From: Ascarosepion bandense
Taxonomy: Eukaryota > Mollusca > Cephalopoda > Sepiida > Sepiidae
Direction: 5' to 3'
DNA length: 64,000 nt
NCBI GenBank assembly: GCA_037127315.1
Contig: JBBBDQ010001943.1
Span: 253,199 to 317,198, forward strand
This document shows, in pieces, positions 1 through 9,019 of this stretch. The translations under genes and the position numbers were made by a program. A model generated the notes under the pieces. That model was not told where the DNA came from and did no database searches. It was given only the letters and a program-made list of their open reading frames with translations. Positions within the stretch are counted from its first letter, which is position 1. Every line of letters begins with the position of its first letter.

Positions 1-1065
1 TTTATTTTAACCAGCCTTTTAATTTAGAAGTAAAGTCCAAAATAGGGGAAACATTTTTGTAACTACTTGACAGGCACTTCTCCAAAATCACCGAGCTACA
101 CAAAATATTTAATAGAAATACGGTTAGATTGAGTTACAGTTGTGTGTCCAATTTTAAAAAATCGCATAAAAAGACAAAATACCACAATACTACAATACAC
201 TCTTGTAAAAATAATATAAGCAATTTCGATTGAAATTCGAAATAATTTTTCCAGATCCGATTTCGATGTAGATAAAAAATCCGTTACATCTCACCTCCAT
301 TTAATATACATGTAAAACACAGGGAAATAATGATTCATGCCTTCCTTCGATATTTTATGTTTTTGCGTCTTTATTAATAGCTGATGTGTTTTGCTTAATA
401 AACAATTTCCTACATTCCGTACCGGAATACTCTTCTTTTCAGTCAAGATTTTCCATAGTCTTGGTTTCATTTACTTTGCATTCAATGTCGTTTTTGTCAT
501 TGAAATTCAAACAAATTCATTATTCTATTGTTGAAAATACTTGATAGTATATACATCCACTATATGGGTCAAATTCAAAATAGTTTCAATTTTATTACCG
601 CTTACTTCGAATGTTTTCTGTTTGTATATTTCTTTTGTCGCTTGAAGAAAATGTACGTTTACAACTCAAACTTTTACTATCTGAAAACATTCATCGTTCA
701 TGATCCTGTTTGTAAATTAGTTTCTTGGATTAAATCTGCAATCACAATTGTAAGTCATCCATTGTTAATGTACCTAATGTATTTTCTAGTGACAGTGACT
801 GTAGTTATAAGTGAAACGCCCAAACATAAACAATATTAAGTAACTTTAATTATATGAGTTTACGAATATGATTGAATAAGGCCAAGTAATATTATTAATC
901 TTCCATTTTTTAATTTAACCTTTGGGTATTTTGGGCCCAAATGTAAGCAGAATGGCTGAAGAGCTCTTCCGATTCAAGGGTTTTTCGGAAACTTTTCGAA
1001 AGGTTACAATTTAAAGAGTACCTCAAAAATCTTTCGAGGCGCTCTTTTCAAAGTGTTCTAGCTCA
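1..1065. other. No recognised gene (AT-rich)
   Basis: AT-rich single-copy-looking sequence. A 103-codon frame at 528-839 is hydrophobic and AT-driven, and I recognise no domain in it. Nothing else is supported. Confidence 0.6.
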
Positions 1066-1750
1066 GTTATTTTTTTTTATAAGCGTTTCACCCCGAGCAA
1101 GGTATGTCACTGCCACTACTGCGCAGGGGGCTACGTAGAGTGGAGAAAGGATGATTAAATATAGGAAATGTCAGAGGGTGGGTGATAGGCGGGTAAGGAT
1201 ACCGAGAATGAGGGTTGGGTAGATGAGAGTGTTCTGAGAGTAGTTGGGAGTTAGTGTGATAGGAGGTGTCTATTGACCCTACATTTAAACACCTGGAGAT
1301 TGTAACTGTCGGGAAAGCAGACTTGTGGAAGGGAGTTCCACAGGCGGGAAGCGCGGGAAAAGAAGCTGTTAGAGTAGAATTTACGGTTACATCTTATTTC
1401 TTTAACTGTAAAAGGGTGGGACCTAGTTGCTAATCTAGTATCTCGTGTAAATTCGTGCTTAGGCGGCACCAGTGATCTAAGCTCATCGGAGCAGAAGCCA
1501 TGAAAGTATTTGTAGAAGAGGCACAGGGAAGCCACATCACGCCGGTGAGAGAGCGGCTGCAGCCGGTCTGCCAAGTCAGTATCAACCACGTTACAGATCC
1601 TCCTTTGTATTTTGTCAAGAAGCCCAAGGAGAGCAGCAGGGGCACCCGACCAGATATGGCAGCAATATTCAATACACGGGCGGATGGTAGATTTGTATAT
1701 GTGCAGAATAGATTCAGGTGGGAAAAACTTCCGGGCCCTGATGCATCGAA
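1066..1750 (-). pseudogene. LINE (jockey/CR1-like) 3' end, copy A
   Basis: This is the 3' part of a non-LTR retrotransposon on the minus strand. A frame without a start codon runs from about 1,750 to the stop at 1,251. It encodes the end of a reverse transcriptase ORF, with blocks STIRPCIEYCCHIWSG, LQPLSHRRDVASLCLFYKYF and FFSRASRLWNSLP, then YNLQVFKCRVNRHLL. Homologous blocks recur at 60,252-61,075. About 185 bp of 3' UTR follow, ending in GGGGTGAAACG and an A-rich tail (T8 on the plus strand near 1,070-1,078). The copy is 5'-truncated and lacks the RT palm, so it is dead. Assignment to the jockey/CR1 side of the non-LTR tree comes from recall of the family. Confidence 0.88.
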
Positions 1751-1775
1751 AAACCTTTCAAATGGTCCGAATTAG

Positions 1776-2659
1776 ATAATACCTTGAAGACTTTTCAAAG
1801 GACACTTTTCGAAGTACCTCGGAAACAAGATTAGCGATACGTATAATTTAAAGCAGCAACTTCGTATGGTTGGATATCATAATGGATTTTTTGGCAGAAT
1901 AATATTTGATGGGAATGTCTGTAAAGAAATTAGTTAGACATTTCCCAATTTTAAAACTTAAAGATTTTAATAGTGCAGGGATCCGGGAAGCACCCCTTTG
2001 ATAGCTTGTTCAACGAAGCAGTGGTTACTGAGAATTGAAATTACTACCAAAATACGAAAGAAAAAGGGATAATTCATTCCAATCTCTATGGCATAGGTCT
2101 CAGATATGAAAGTCAGAAATTGTATAAATAAGGAATATAGCTCATCTGAGACATTTGTTTTGAGAACAGCGATAAATAAAAATGTTAGATTAATGTTGCT
2201 ATTTTCGAAAACAGCATCAAGTTGAGAAATGCAAGATTCAATCCTTAACCCTAGAACACTAACCCGCAATTAAAGTTACATTACTACTAACCATGGGTAT
2301 ATCATACCCGATTTTGAAAATATCAAAAAAAATATTAGATATAAATCTTTATTTGAAATATTTTACATGCAGGCACTTTAAAATTGTACTTTAAGTTAAC
2401 ATTAATAGAAACTGAAAAAAATTATTTCGGTAAAAAAATCAGGTACTGAAATTTTAATTAAATTGTATTTAAAATGGCGTCATTTGCGCTAGGTACTGTA
2501 TAATTATGGTTAGTGTTTTCAGATTAATAAAAGTGAAACGAGCTCTAGAGAAGGTGAAGGTTAAAAAACATATCTATTTAGATGCGTAACGTATCATGAT
2601 AGAGTAAAATACCGTGATGCCAAACGAAAGGTTATCTGATACTTGGGCCAAGAGTTCAA
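1776..2659. other. No recognised feature
   Basis: AT-rich sequence with only short frames (for example 100 codons at 1,967-2,269, minus). I see no domain, repeat match or RNA gene. Confidence 0.55.
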
Positions 2660-2900
2660 TTCACCAGCTCGGGTGACCTGGTAGATAAGTTTTTCTTCAA
2701 AAATAAAAAGTTTACCGGACAGCGAAGACCGTAGTACTGAGAATGTTAAGTGATTGGTTTTTTCGTCTTCTTTGATGCAAAGACGTAAACCTCACGTCCA
2801 AATTACCGTTACCCATCTAAATACTGACCGGGCTCAATGTTACTTAACTTCGGTGATTGATCAAGAACCGGTGTATTCAACGTGATATGGCCGTAAGCCG
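2660..2900 (-). mobile_element. 5S rRNA-derived SINE or 5S retropseudogene
   Basis: On the minus strand, 2,898 to about 2,805 reads as the 5' three quarters of a 5S rRNA. It has TACGGCCATA near the start, ACCGAAGTTAAG in the internal A-box/IE region, GAGCCCGGTCAGTA, and the C-box-like ATGGGTAACGG. Past the C box the 5S similarity stops; unrelated sequence continues to about 2,660, including a B-box-like GAATTGAACTC. A 5S head joined to a non-5S body is the layout of SINE3-type elements. A plain truncated 5S pseudogene is the alternative. A second 5S-like head lies at 28,235-28,310, which favours a dispersed element. Several changes in conserved 5S positions mean it is not a working rRNA gene. 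Confidence 0.65.
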
Positions 2901-2904
2901 TTAG

Positions 2905-3884
2905 TGGTTTGGTTTGTAGCAATTCTTGAGATTAATTGTCACCATCTCAGAGAACGTATTTTTTTCAGAATCGTCAGTATGTACGTTACTCGTTACAAGC
3001 ATGTAGACATGGTTATCATAAACAAAATACCTGACCGATATTCAGCCTCAACAACAAATAAGGGTAGACGCAAGAGGACACACTTGACAACGTAAATGAC
3101 TTTGCCTTTACCTCTTTCACTTGCACTACTGAGCCGCCGGTTCTTGCTTACGGTAAATAAACCCAATTTGAAGTGGCTACAGAAAACACAGTCTCAGGGA
3201 AAATTATTATTTTTGTCAGACCATCTGCATTGATGTAAACTGATCAATACTGCCTGGTGATCGACATTTACTAGAATATTGTATACCATGTGCAATTATT
3301 TTGGATAACCCTACACTTCAAATGGCGATTCTTTTCCGAATAATGAGACATCCGGACACCGTCAGCAATCAGTTTGACCCAAGTGTGTATTGATCTTATT
3401 TTGTAATTTTACCGCAAGCTAAGTAAAGAGTTAGGGAATATTCTCAATAAAGTTGTACAAGAGGCATTGCGACCCGAAATAATAATTTTCTTCCAAATGT
3501 ATTTATTCATTAAGTCCTCAAACAACGACTAATTTCTTTTTATTAAACTTTATAAAAGTAAGTAGGGGGTACATTTTGTAGTTTGTACTTTCATTGTAAA
3601 TTGTTGACCCACACTTTAGAAGAAAATATGCGTATAGAAAATTATTTCTTAAAATTAAAAAAATATTTTTTTAATATCAAAATCTGGAGTCTTTAATCGG
3701 GAGGAATACATGTAATAAAAAAAAAAAAGAAAAGAGAAGACACAGATTACAGATTTCAAAACATTTTCATTTTGAAAATTTTAAGACAAAATGTATGAAC
3801 AAATTTTGTTTAATCCTTCCGTATTGGGGATCAATTTAAAATATATCTAAATAGAATACAAGGACACTACTTTTTACTCAAATA
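2905..3884. other. No recognised feature
   Basis: AT-rich DNA. The 63-codon frame at 2,904-3,095 is not recognised. An A-rich run lies at about 3,717-3,728. Confidence 0.5.
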
Positions 3885-3885
3885 T

Positions 3886-4030
3886 ATATTAGTCATCCAT
3901 ATACTAGCCTATTTCGCTGTATCACAGATCTTCAGTATGGCTAGACATCAACTTGCTTCCAGCCTGGATCAAAACTGGACCAATTTGCTGTCAGTCGAAG
4001 TGCCAACTTTTTAAGCTATCGGCGCATGGC
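3886..4030 (-). mobile_element. SINE1: tRNA-derived SINE ending in a hammerhead motif, copy 1
   Basis: Minus-strand element. The 5' part is a degenerate tRNA-like head with a B-box-like CAGTTTTGATCC and the arm ACTGACAGCAAATTGG, matching the heads at 7,280-7,352 and 57,295-57,358. The 3' part is a hammerhead-like segment (3,892-3,946). It is followed downstream by TA-rich sequence (TAATATATATT), and a (TA)n tract lies on its upstream side at 4,055-4,077. Pairwise similarity with the other two copies is clear but worn, so this is an old copy. Confidence 0.75.
3892..3946 (-). ncRNA. Hammerhead ribozyme motif (type I), diverged
   Basis: Reading the minus strand: GUC, internal loop, CAUA, then the core CUGAAGA, stem II CUGU/ACAG closed by a U/C mismatch, GAAA, a degraded short stem III, the cleavage triplet GUA, then UAUG, GAU and GAC. 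Stem I pairs fully (CAUA/UAUG and GUC/GAC). It differs from the 57,376 copy (CGUA/UGCG) by changes on both strands that keep pairing. The conserved CUGANGA and GAAA boxes are intact. Stem III is damaged, so activity is doubtful. Confidence 0.7.
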
Positions 4031-4054
4031 TGAATGAGGAGCAAATTTTAGCGT

Positions 4055-4077
4055 TATATATATATATATATATATTA
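4055..4077. repeat. (TA)n microsatellite
   Basis: Short (TA)n tract between SINE1 copy 1 and the next dispersed repeat. Confidence 0.9.
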
Positions 4078-4084
4078 CATAGAA

Positions 4085-4330
4085 TTTGTTACTTTAACTG
4101 AGCAGATTCATGCTGACTTGGAAGTTTCGTGAGGACATGATTATGATGTTCTCACTTGTCATGACGGCATGAATCTGCTCGGTTAAAGGGACAAACATTT
4201 TGTACTTATTATGGCACTATCTCCATCCCGATATCGAGCACTTTAGGATAAAAAAAAACCTCCTTGCCAAAATACATTGGCAAAAACAAAAATCTTATCA
4301 CTCATCATTATCACAATTAAACACTATATA
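4085..4330 (+). repeat. Dispersed repeat R4, copy 1 (with internal inverted repeat)
   Basis: Contains an inverted repeat: CTTTAACTGAGCAGATTCAT near 4,092 against ATGAATCTGCTCGGTTAAAG near 4,169. Downstream, the segment with CGATATCGAGCACTTTA and ATTATCACAATTAAAC matches 34,340-34,530 in the same order, and TGCTCAGTTAAAGAGACAAG recurs near 39,990. This is a non-coding interspersed family of unknown class; the short terminal inverted repeats hint at a MITE. Confidence 0.55.
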
Positions 4331-4346
4331 TATGTATGTTTGTTTG

Positions 4347-4348
<2 letters not shown>

Positions 4349-4407
<59 letters not shown>
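4349..4407. repeat. (TG)n microsatellite
   Basis: Pure TG dinucleotide tract. Open frames across it (poly-Val/Cys) are artefacts. Confidence 0.97.
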
Positions 4408-4408
<1 letters not shown>

Positions 4409-5127
4409 GTGGTCGAAAGTGTTCAATCGATGGTAATATCAGAAAAATTCTTTAAAAGACAGATTTTTCGTATCGCAATGTCTTTTGTCCATTTTCTCAT
4501 ATCGCATTCAGTTGTTCAAGATCGTTGAAGAGGAGAAATATATGTGACAGCTGCAAGTTTCTAGTGAAAAAGAATCCTTACACGAAGTCTTGCTCTTATC
4601 GGCCTTCATCAAGGTTTTCTGAATATCATCCATTTTTATGAACTATTTGCAACCAGCTTTTTCAATTGCTTCGAATTACCTTACACCCGGATAAATCATG
4701 ACAACAATCAGCAGATAATCCGAAATTCCTGGAAACCCCCACATAACTTCTTCCTGGTTACACAATCGATTTTTTTTTTTTGTGAATATCCAGGTCAAGA
4801 CGGCAAGTGACTTCACCAGATAATTTTTGTGGGTGCTTAGGACGAGTTAAACTCCAAAACACAAGAGCTCCAGTGTCTGTTCTTTTTTTTTTAATTCTAG
4901 GAAAACGTGGGGAAGTAAAAGAATGTTTTAGAGTTGAAAGAAGAGAAATGGTGGTGATAGCGGCATTATATGATAAAGGCGCCTTTCAGTAACTGATTTT
5001 ACCATTTACCGTTTTTTTTTTAAAGAACGCTCACGTAACGGTGTTTTTTTGAACGCTCACGTGGCAGGGAATTTTTACATGCGCATTTTTTAAAATTACA
5101 TGGAAGTATAATGTTTTCATTCGAGGT
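4408..5127. other. No recognised feature
   Basis: Mixed AT-rich DNA with several T runs. A short local duplication (ACGCTCACGT at about 5,027 and 5,054) is the only structure seen. Confidence 0.5.
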
Positions 5128-5335
5128 TTTATGAACCTAAGAGGTATTTTGAGTATGATTACAATTAGTCATATTTCCGTTTTTTTTTCTTTTTTTCATT
5201 TAATAGTTAATTTTTGTTTGGGAATAGCATAATCTCTAACTTTTCTTCCTGGCACAGTCTACATATTTTGCCACTGTTGTAAGGCGTGGCTGTTTTCATC
5301 CATGGTTGTATGAAAATAAGAGGTATTTTTTAGTA
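5128..5335 (-). pseudogene. GIY-YIG element remnant, partial third unit
   Basis: A partial extra copy of the 3' part of the unit at 5,336-5,913. It shares GGGAATAGCATAATCTCTAAC, the ACAGTCTACATATTTTGCCA block and the GAGGTATTTT block, with an offset of about 170 bp from the next unit. Antisense it encodes a remnant of the cysteine-containing segment that follows the GIY-YIG domain. It contains no intact frame. Confidence 0.6.
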
Positions 5336-5913
5336 TGGTTACACTTAGTCATAATTTTTGTTCTTTCATTCAATAGTTCATGCTTGTTTGGGAATAGCAT
5401 AATCTCTAACTTTTCTTCCTAGCACAGTCTACATATTTTGCCACCATTGTAAGGCTTGGATGTTTTAATATACTACACTGTCTGGGTCTTTTCCATATTT
5501 TGATTTTAATTTCCACACGTGGCTAGCCAATTTTGTACAGTTTTTTAATGTACAGTTTTTTTTTTTTTATGTAGACTTGTGATTGAACCACCTGGTCTTA
5601 AAGGTAACTTTTGTTGATCCCAAATATATTTTATTTTGTCCATTTAAGTCATGTACCTTTGCCTTGTAAATGTCTTCGTTTGTGTTGCAAAGTCCTTGAA
5701 GTGGACATTTATTTTGTCCCTGCAGTTTCATTCTTTATTAGTGGTCTTGTTTTGTACTATGTTATCTAAATTTATGGCGTTTTGTTGTTTTTTTATGAAA
5801 CTATCTAAATTACTAGTACAACTATAACTTAGCTTGATTGTGTTTCTGTTAAAAATTTTGTTTCGTTCTGATCTTTTTGGAAAGTTTCTATCTATAAGTT
5901 TAAAAAATAAAAC
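5336..5913 (-). pseudogene. GIY-YIG endonuclease remnant of a retroelement, unit 2
   Basis: Minus-strand reading gives IFNRNTIKLSYSCTSNL, then CPLQGLCNTNEDIYKAKV, KIYLGSTKVTFKTRWFNH, and further down the cysteine block GGKICRLC. Blocks of this order (SYSC, a CPL..C segment, GIY-YIG, C..C) occur in GIY-YIG endonuclease regions of animal retroelements, as I recall them. The GIY-YIG signature is IYKAKV with IYLGST. The sequence is broken by stops and frameshifts. It is a tandem duplicate of 5,960-6,505, offset about 601 bp. Confidence 0.68.
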
Positions 5914-5950
5914 TGATAAATAGACATTTTCCAAAAGGATCAGAACTAAA
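5868..5950. repeat. Inverted repeat at the duplication junction
   Basis: GTTCTGATCTTTTTGGAAAG near 5,868 is inverted as CATTTTCCAAAAGGATCAGAAC near 5,930. It lies exactly between the two tandem GIY-YIG units. Confidence 0.65.
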
Positions 5951-5959
5951 CAATTTTTC

Positions 5960-6505
5960 TGTTCTTTCATGCAATAATTTATTTTTATTTGGGAATAGCA
6001 TAATCGCTTCCCAGCACAGTCTACATATTTTGCCACCGTTGTAAAGCTTGGCTGTTTTCACTATACTTTACATTATGTCTGAGTCTTTTCCATATTTTAA
6101 TTTCAATTTCCACACGTGGATAGCCAATTTTGCACAATTTTTTAAGTTTTGCTATTTTAAATGTAGAATTGTGATTGAACCACCTGGTTTTAAAGGTTTT
6201 TTGGTTGATCCCAAATATATTTTATTTTGACCATTTAAGACATGTACTTTTGCTTTGTAAATGACTTCTTTTATATTGCAAAGTCTTTGAAGTGGGCATT
6301 TTTATTTGTCCTTGCAGCTGAATTATTTATTAGTGATCTTGTTTTGTACAAAACTATTTAAATTTCAGGCGTTTTGTTTCTTTATGAAACTTTCTAAATT
6401 ACTAGTACAGCTATAATTTAGCTTGATTATATTCCTATTGAAAATTTTGTTTAGTACTGAGCTTTTTGGAAAGTGTTTATCTATCAGTTTAAAAAATATT
6501 TGTCC
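5960..6505 (-). pseudogene. GIY-YIG endonuclease remnant of a retroelement, unit 3
   Basis: Same gene segment as 5,336-5,913. The minus strand shows VIYKAKVHVLNGQNKIYLGS with KIYLGST at about 6,200-6,222, preceded by a CPLQRLCN block and followed by a region rich in Lys and Arg. Stops and frame changes interrupt it. The plus-strand frame at 6,048-6,230 is a shadow. An RT domain is not visible upstream; a hairpin at 6,520 follows instead. Confidence 0.68.
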
Positions 6506-6519
6506 TAGTTTGGTTTTAC

Positions 6520-6645
6520 GTCTAAGTTAAAGGGTGAGTTGAACCAGATAATTTTTCATTTTCTACCATCGTTTTCTGTCATCAAACAAAATTGATGATA
6601 GAAAACAAAACATTATCTGGTTCAACCCACCATTTAACTTAGAGA
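6520..6645. repeat. Long hairpin (inverted repeat)
   Basis: Arms of about 45 bp: GTTGAACCAGATAAT near 6,538 inverts to ATTATCTGGTTCAAC near 6,612, extending to CTAAGTTAAA/TTTAACTTAG at the ends. The loop is short. Probably a foldback or MITE-like element. Confidence 0.8.
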
Positions 6646-7023
6646 GCAGCTAAATATCGAATTGAGAATCTTGTACATCGAACAACTGGAAAATTGTGAG
6701 AGAGACGATAACAATTTAGGAGTCTACATGAAACTTTAAGTCGCAGAACGACAGCAATATCTGACTATCGTTTTTATTTTTTCATATCTTACACACACAC
6801 AGACACACATACACACACACACTGTTTTGGGTGGGCGCAGAAAAGTCTGCGTAAGCTTCGAAGCCGACGCGTTCGCTACGATCCCCGTACTGACACAAAC
6901 GCACGCACACACAGAGACACACTCAAATGATATATATATTGATTGTTTAATACTTAGTTTTAGATCCTAATAGGGTTAGACCAGTACACATTTGTATTGA
7001 AAAGTGTTCGATACAATAGAACT
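6646..7023. other. No gene; degenerate (CA)n
   Basis: Contains interrupted CA-rich tracts at about 6,791-6,822 and 6,897-6,925. Nothing else recognised. Confidence 0.6.
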
Positions 7024-7206
7024 TTTTAATATTTTCCGTTTTTAAACGAGTTATCTCGCTACCCAGGTTTCTACCGTGAGTGTTGTCGTCAGGCGATTTT
7101 TAATAACTATTATTATTTTTTAATAACTGTTATTAAAAAATCACCCGAAAACACCACTCGTGGTAGAAACCTGGGTAGTAAAATAACTCGTTTAAAAATG
7201 GAATAT
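7024..7206. repeat. Long palindromic hairpin
   Basis: Arms of about 75 bp with few mismatches: TTTTTAAACGAGTTAT and CTACCCAGGTTTCTACC on the left invert to GGTAGAAACCTGGGTAG and ATAACTCGTTTAAAAA on the right. The centre is an AT-rich (TTA/TAA) loop. The right arm runs into a (TA)n tract and SINE1 copy 2. Confidence 0.85.
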
Positions 7207-7223
7207 TTATATATATATATATA

Positions 7224-7278
7224 GTCATCCGCAGACGGATCTGTTATGCTGTATCACAGCTTATCAGTACGGTTAGAC
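7224..7278 (-). ncRNA. Hammerhead ribozyme motif, inactive-looking
   Basis: Stem I (CGUA/UGCG plus GUC/GAC) and stem II (GCUGU/ACAGC) are kept. The catalytic boxes are changed: CUGAUAA instead of CUGAUGA (G8 lost) and AUAA instead of GAAA (G12 lost). Both residues are needed for hammerhead catalysis, so this copy should not cleave. Confidence 0.75.
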
Positions 7279-7352
7279 TCCGATTGCTTTTAACCCAGGA
7301 TTGAAACCCGACCAAAGTAGCGTCAGACGGCGGTTCTACCTCTGGGCCATTG
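7224..7352 (-). mobile_element. SINE1: tRNA-derived SINE with hammerhead motif, copy 2
   Basis: The minus strand begins with a tRNA-like head: A-box-like TGGCCCAGAGGTAGA, and B box GGTTTCAATCC within GTCGGGTTTCAATCCTGGGT. It is followed by AAAAGCAATCGGA and the hammerhead segment 7,224-7,278, and ends in GGATGAC directly joined to (TA)n. The match to 57,295-57,430 is strong. Confidence 0.85.
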
Positions 7353-7503
7353 GCGACTTTTTATCATGTATATTGTCATTACACGCGCTTAATAGCCAGA
7401 GTGATCTAATTCCATTAGTGAATGAGCGATGCGTACATGCCCGAGGAGCTACTGTTTTTCAAAGTCTCCTATTTTTCCAGAGTGCTCAATCAGGGTGTGA
7501 GAG

Positions 7504-7504
7504 C

Positions 7505-7546
<42 letters not shown>
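7504..7546. repeat. (TA)n microsatellite
   Basis: TA tract producing Tyr-Ile artefact frames. Confidence 0.97.
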
Positions 7547-7552
<6 letters not shown>

Positions 7553-7584
7553 GAATAATGATGTTACATCCAAAGAAACAACTG

Positions 7585-7775
7585 CAATTTTATTAGTCCT
7601 TGTCTGGCATCTCGGCTTCAGTTCCTTTCTCATCGCCTTTCTCCCAGCTTTCTTGTACCTTTTCCTTTTGTATAAATACTTTCATGGTAATTAATCTGCT
7701 ATGATGCCCAGACTTTATTAATTTAAGCTCAGTATTAGTTTGGCGGCAAGGTCTTACGGTTCGATGGATTGGATT
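7585..7775 (+). pseudogene. LINE C-terminal fragment, second subtype
   Basis: Nucleotide similarity in register to 36,490-36,670: ATCTCGGCTTCAGT, TATAAATACTTTCATGGTAA, TTTAAGCTCAGTA. That is the stretch encoding the ASRLQS...FYKHFPGK region of a jockey/CR1-type RT C-terminus. No frame survives beyond the LLYKYFHGN block. Confidence 0.6.
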
Positions 7776-7909
7776 AATTTTGATATAAAAAAATTTGAAT
7801 GACATATCAGCCGTTATCTTCTCTCTTTTTAATACATGTTCTTTTATTCTCATTTTTTCATATTCTCTAACTTGCGTCCAAGTGTCTCTATTCCTTTGCG
7901 AAATACTTA

Positions 7910-7910
<1 letters not shown>

Positions 7911-7957
<47 letters not shown>

Positions 7958-7968
7958 CAGTCTGTTCA

Positions 7969-8003
<35 letters not shown>

Positions 8004-8004
8004 T

Positions 8005-8065
<61 letters not shown>
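7911..8065. repeat. (TATC)n and (TG)n compound microsatellite
   Basis: Two TATC arrays (7,911-7,957 and 7,971-8,003) followed by a TG tract from 8,010. The long frames across it are low-complexity artefacts. Confidence 0.97.
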
Positions 8066-8067
<2 letters not shown>

Positions 8068-8469
8068 ATTTTACCTTGCTTTCTTTTTTATTGCCGGGAC
8101 TGCAAAACTACACTGTACAAATGTTGTACCCTACGCTCTGGAATTAAGTTGTCATCTATCTAACGTTCTTTTATCCCTTCAGGGATGTCACACCTCTAGC
8201 AGTACCAAATTGTCTTCAGTTCCGACGAGAATCTGAGTGGGTTGAGGTGGGGGCAAAAATTTTACGGTTTCTCTGTTCCTACTTTTGGCTATTATCCATG
8301 GTGGTCCCGGTCGTTTAAAATGGCAAGCCCGACTCTAACCTTTTCTGGTCTCCGATGCATTTTCTTAATTTTGTAATCATCGCAATGTGGCCGAAACCTT
8401 GTTGGGCATTATCGGATTATGACGCGGATAACTATAATACGATTATCTCTAACTGATTTGAAGTTTGTA
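8066..8469. other. No recognised feature
   Basis: Mixed-composition DNA with no domain or repeat match that I can see. Confidence 0.5.
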
Positions 8470-9019
8470 TTACAGGATAAAATGTGAAAAGAGAAAAACA
8501 GAGACGGACAATGTTACTGAAAAGAGAGATTAAAAGAAAGAAAGGGTCGGAGATGACATTTCCTTTAGAGAAGACACAAAACGAGTAGAAATGGTGAGAA
8601 GAACGAAGAAAAGATGAAAGATATATGTAAAAAAGAAGGAAAAAACAGATACAATAAGAACGAATAAAAGGAAAATACAGAGTAAAAGAAAACTGTAGAA
8701 GGGAAGATAAAGAAAAAAAGAGAAGAAAAGAAATAAATAAGAAATAACAGAAGGATGAAGAAAAGTTGAAAGTGAAAGAAAGAAAGGAAGAAATTAAAAT
8801 AGTAAAGCATAAAAGAATAAACGATTAGAAGAATAAACGAATAGAAGAATAATCAATTAGAAGTATAAACGAATAGAAGAATAATCAATTAGAAGTATAA
8901 ACGAATAGAAAAAACCAAATAGAAGAATAAAAGAAGAAATAAATCGAAGAAAAACAAAGAACAGAATAAACGGCGGAAGATTAGAAGAACAAAATAAAAT
9001 AAGTCAAGTGAAAAAACGA
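8470..9019. repeat. Purine-rich tract with a 32-bp tandem repeat
   Basis: Almost pure A/G on the plus strand. At 8,820-8,925 a roughly 32-bp unit (AATAAACGAATAGAAG and AATAATCAATTAGAAG halves) repeats about three times. It leads into the 110-bp array. Confidence 0.85.

Noticed and set aside
1500..1775. 91-codon plus-strand frame
   Set aside because: Shadow of the LINE frame on the minus strand.
4277..4528. Poly-Cys-Val frame
   Set aside because: Translation of a (TG)n tract.
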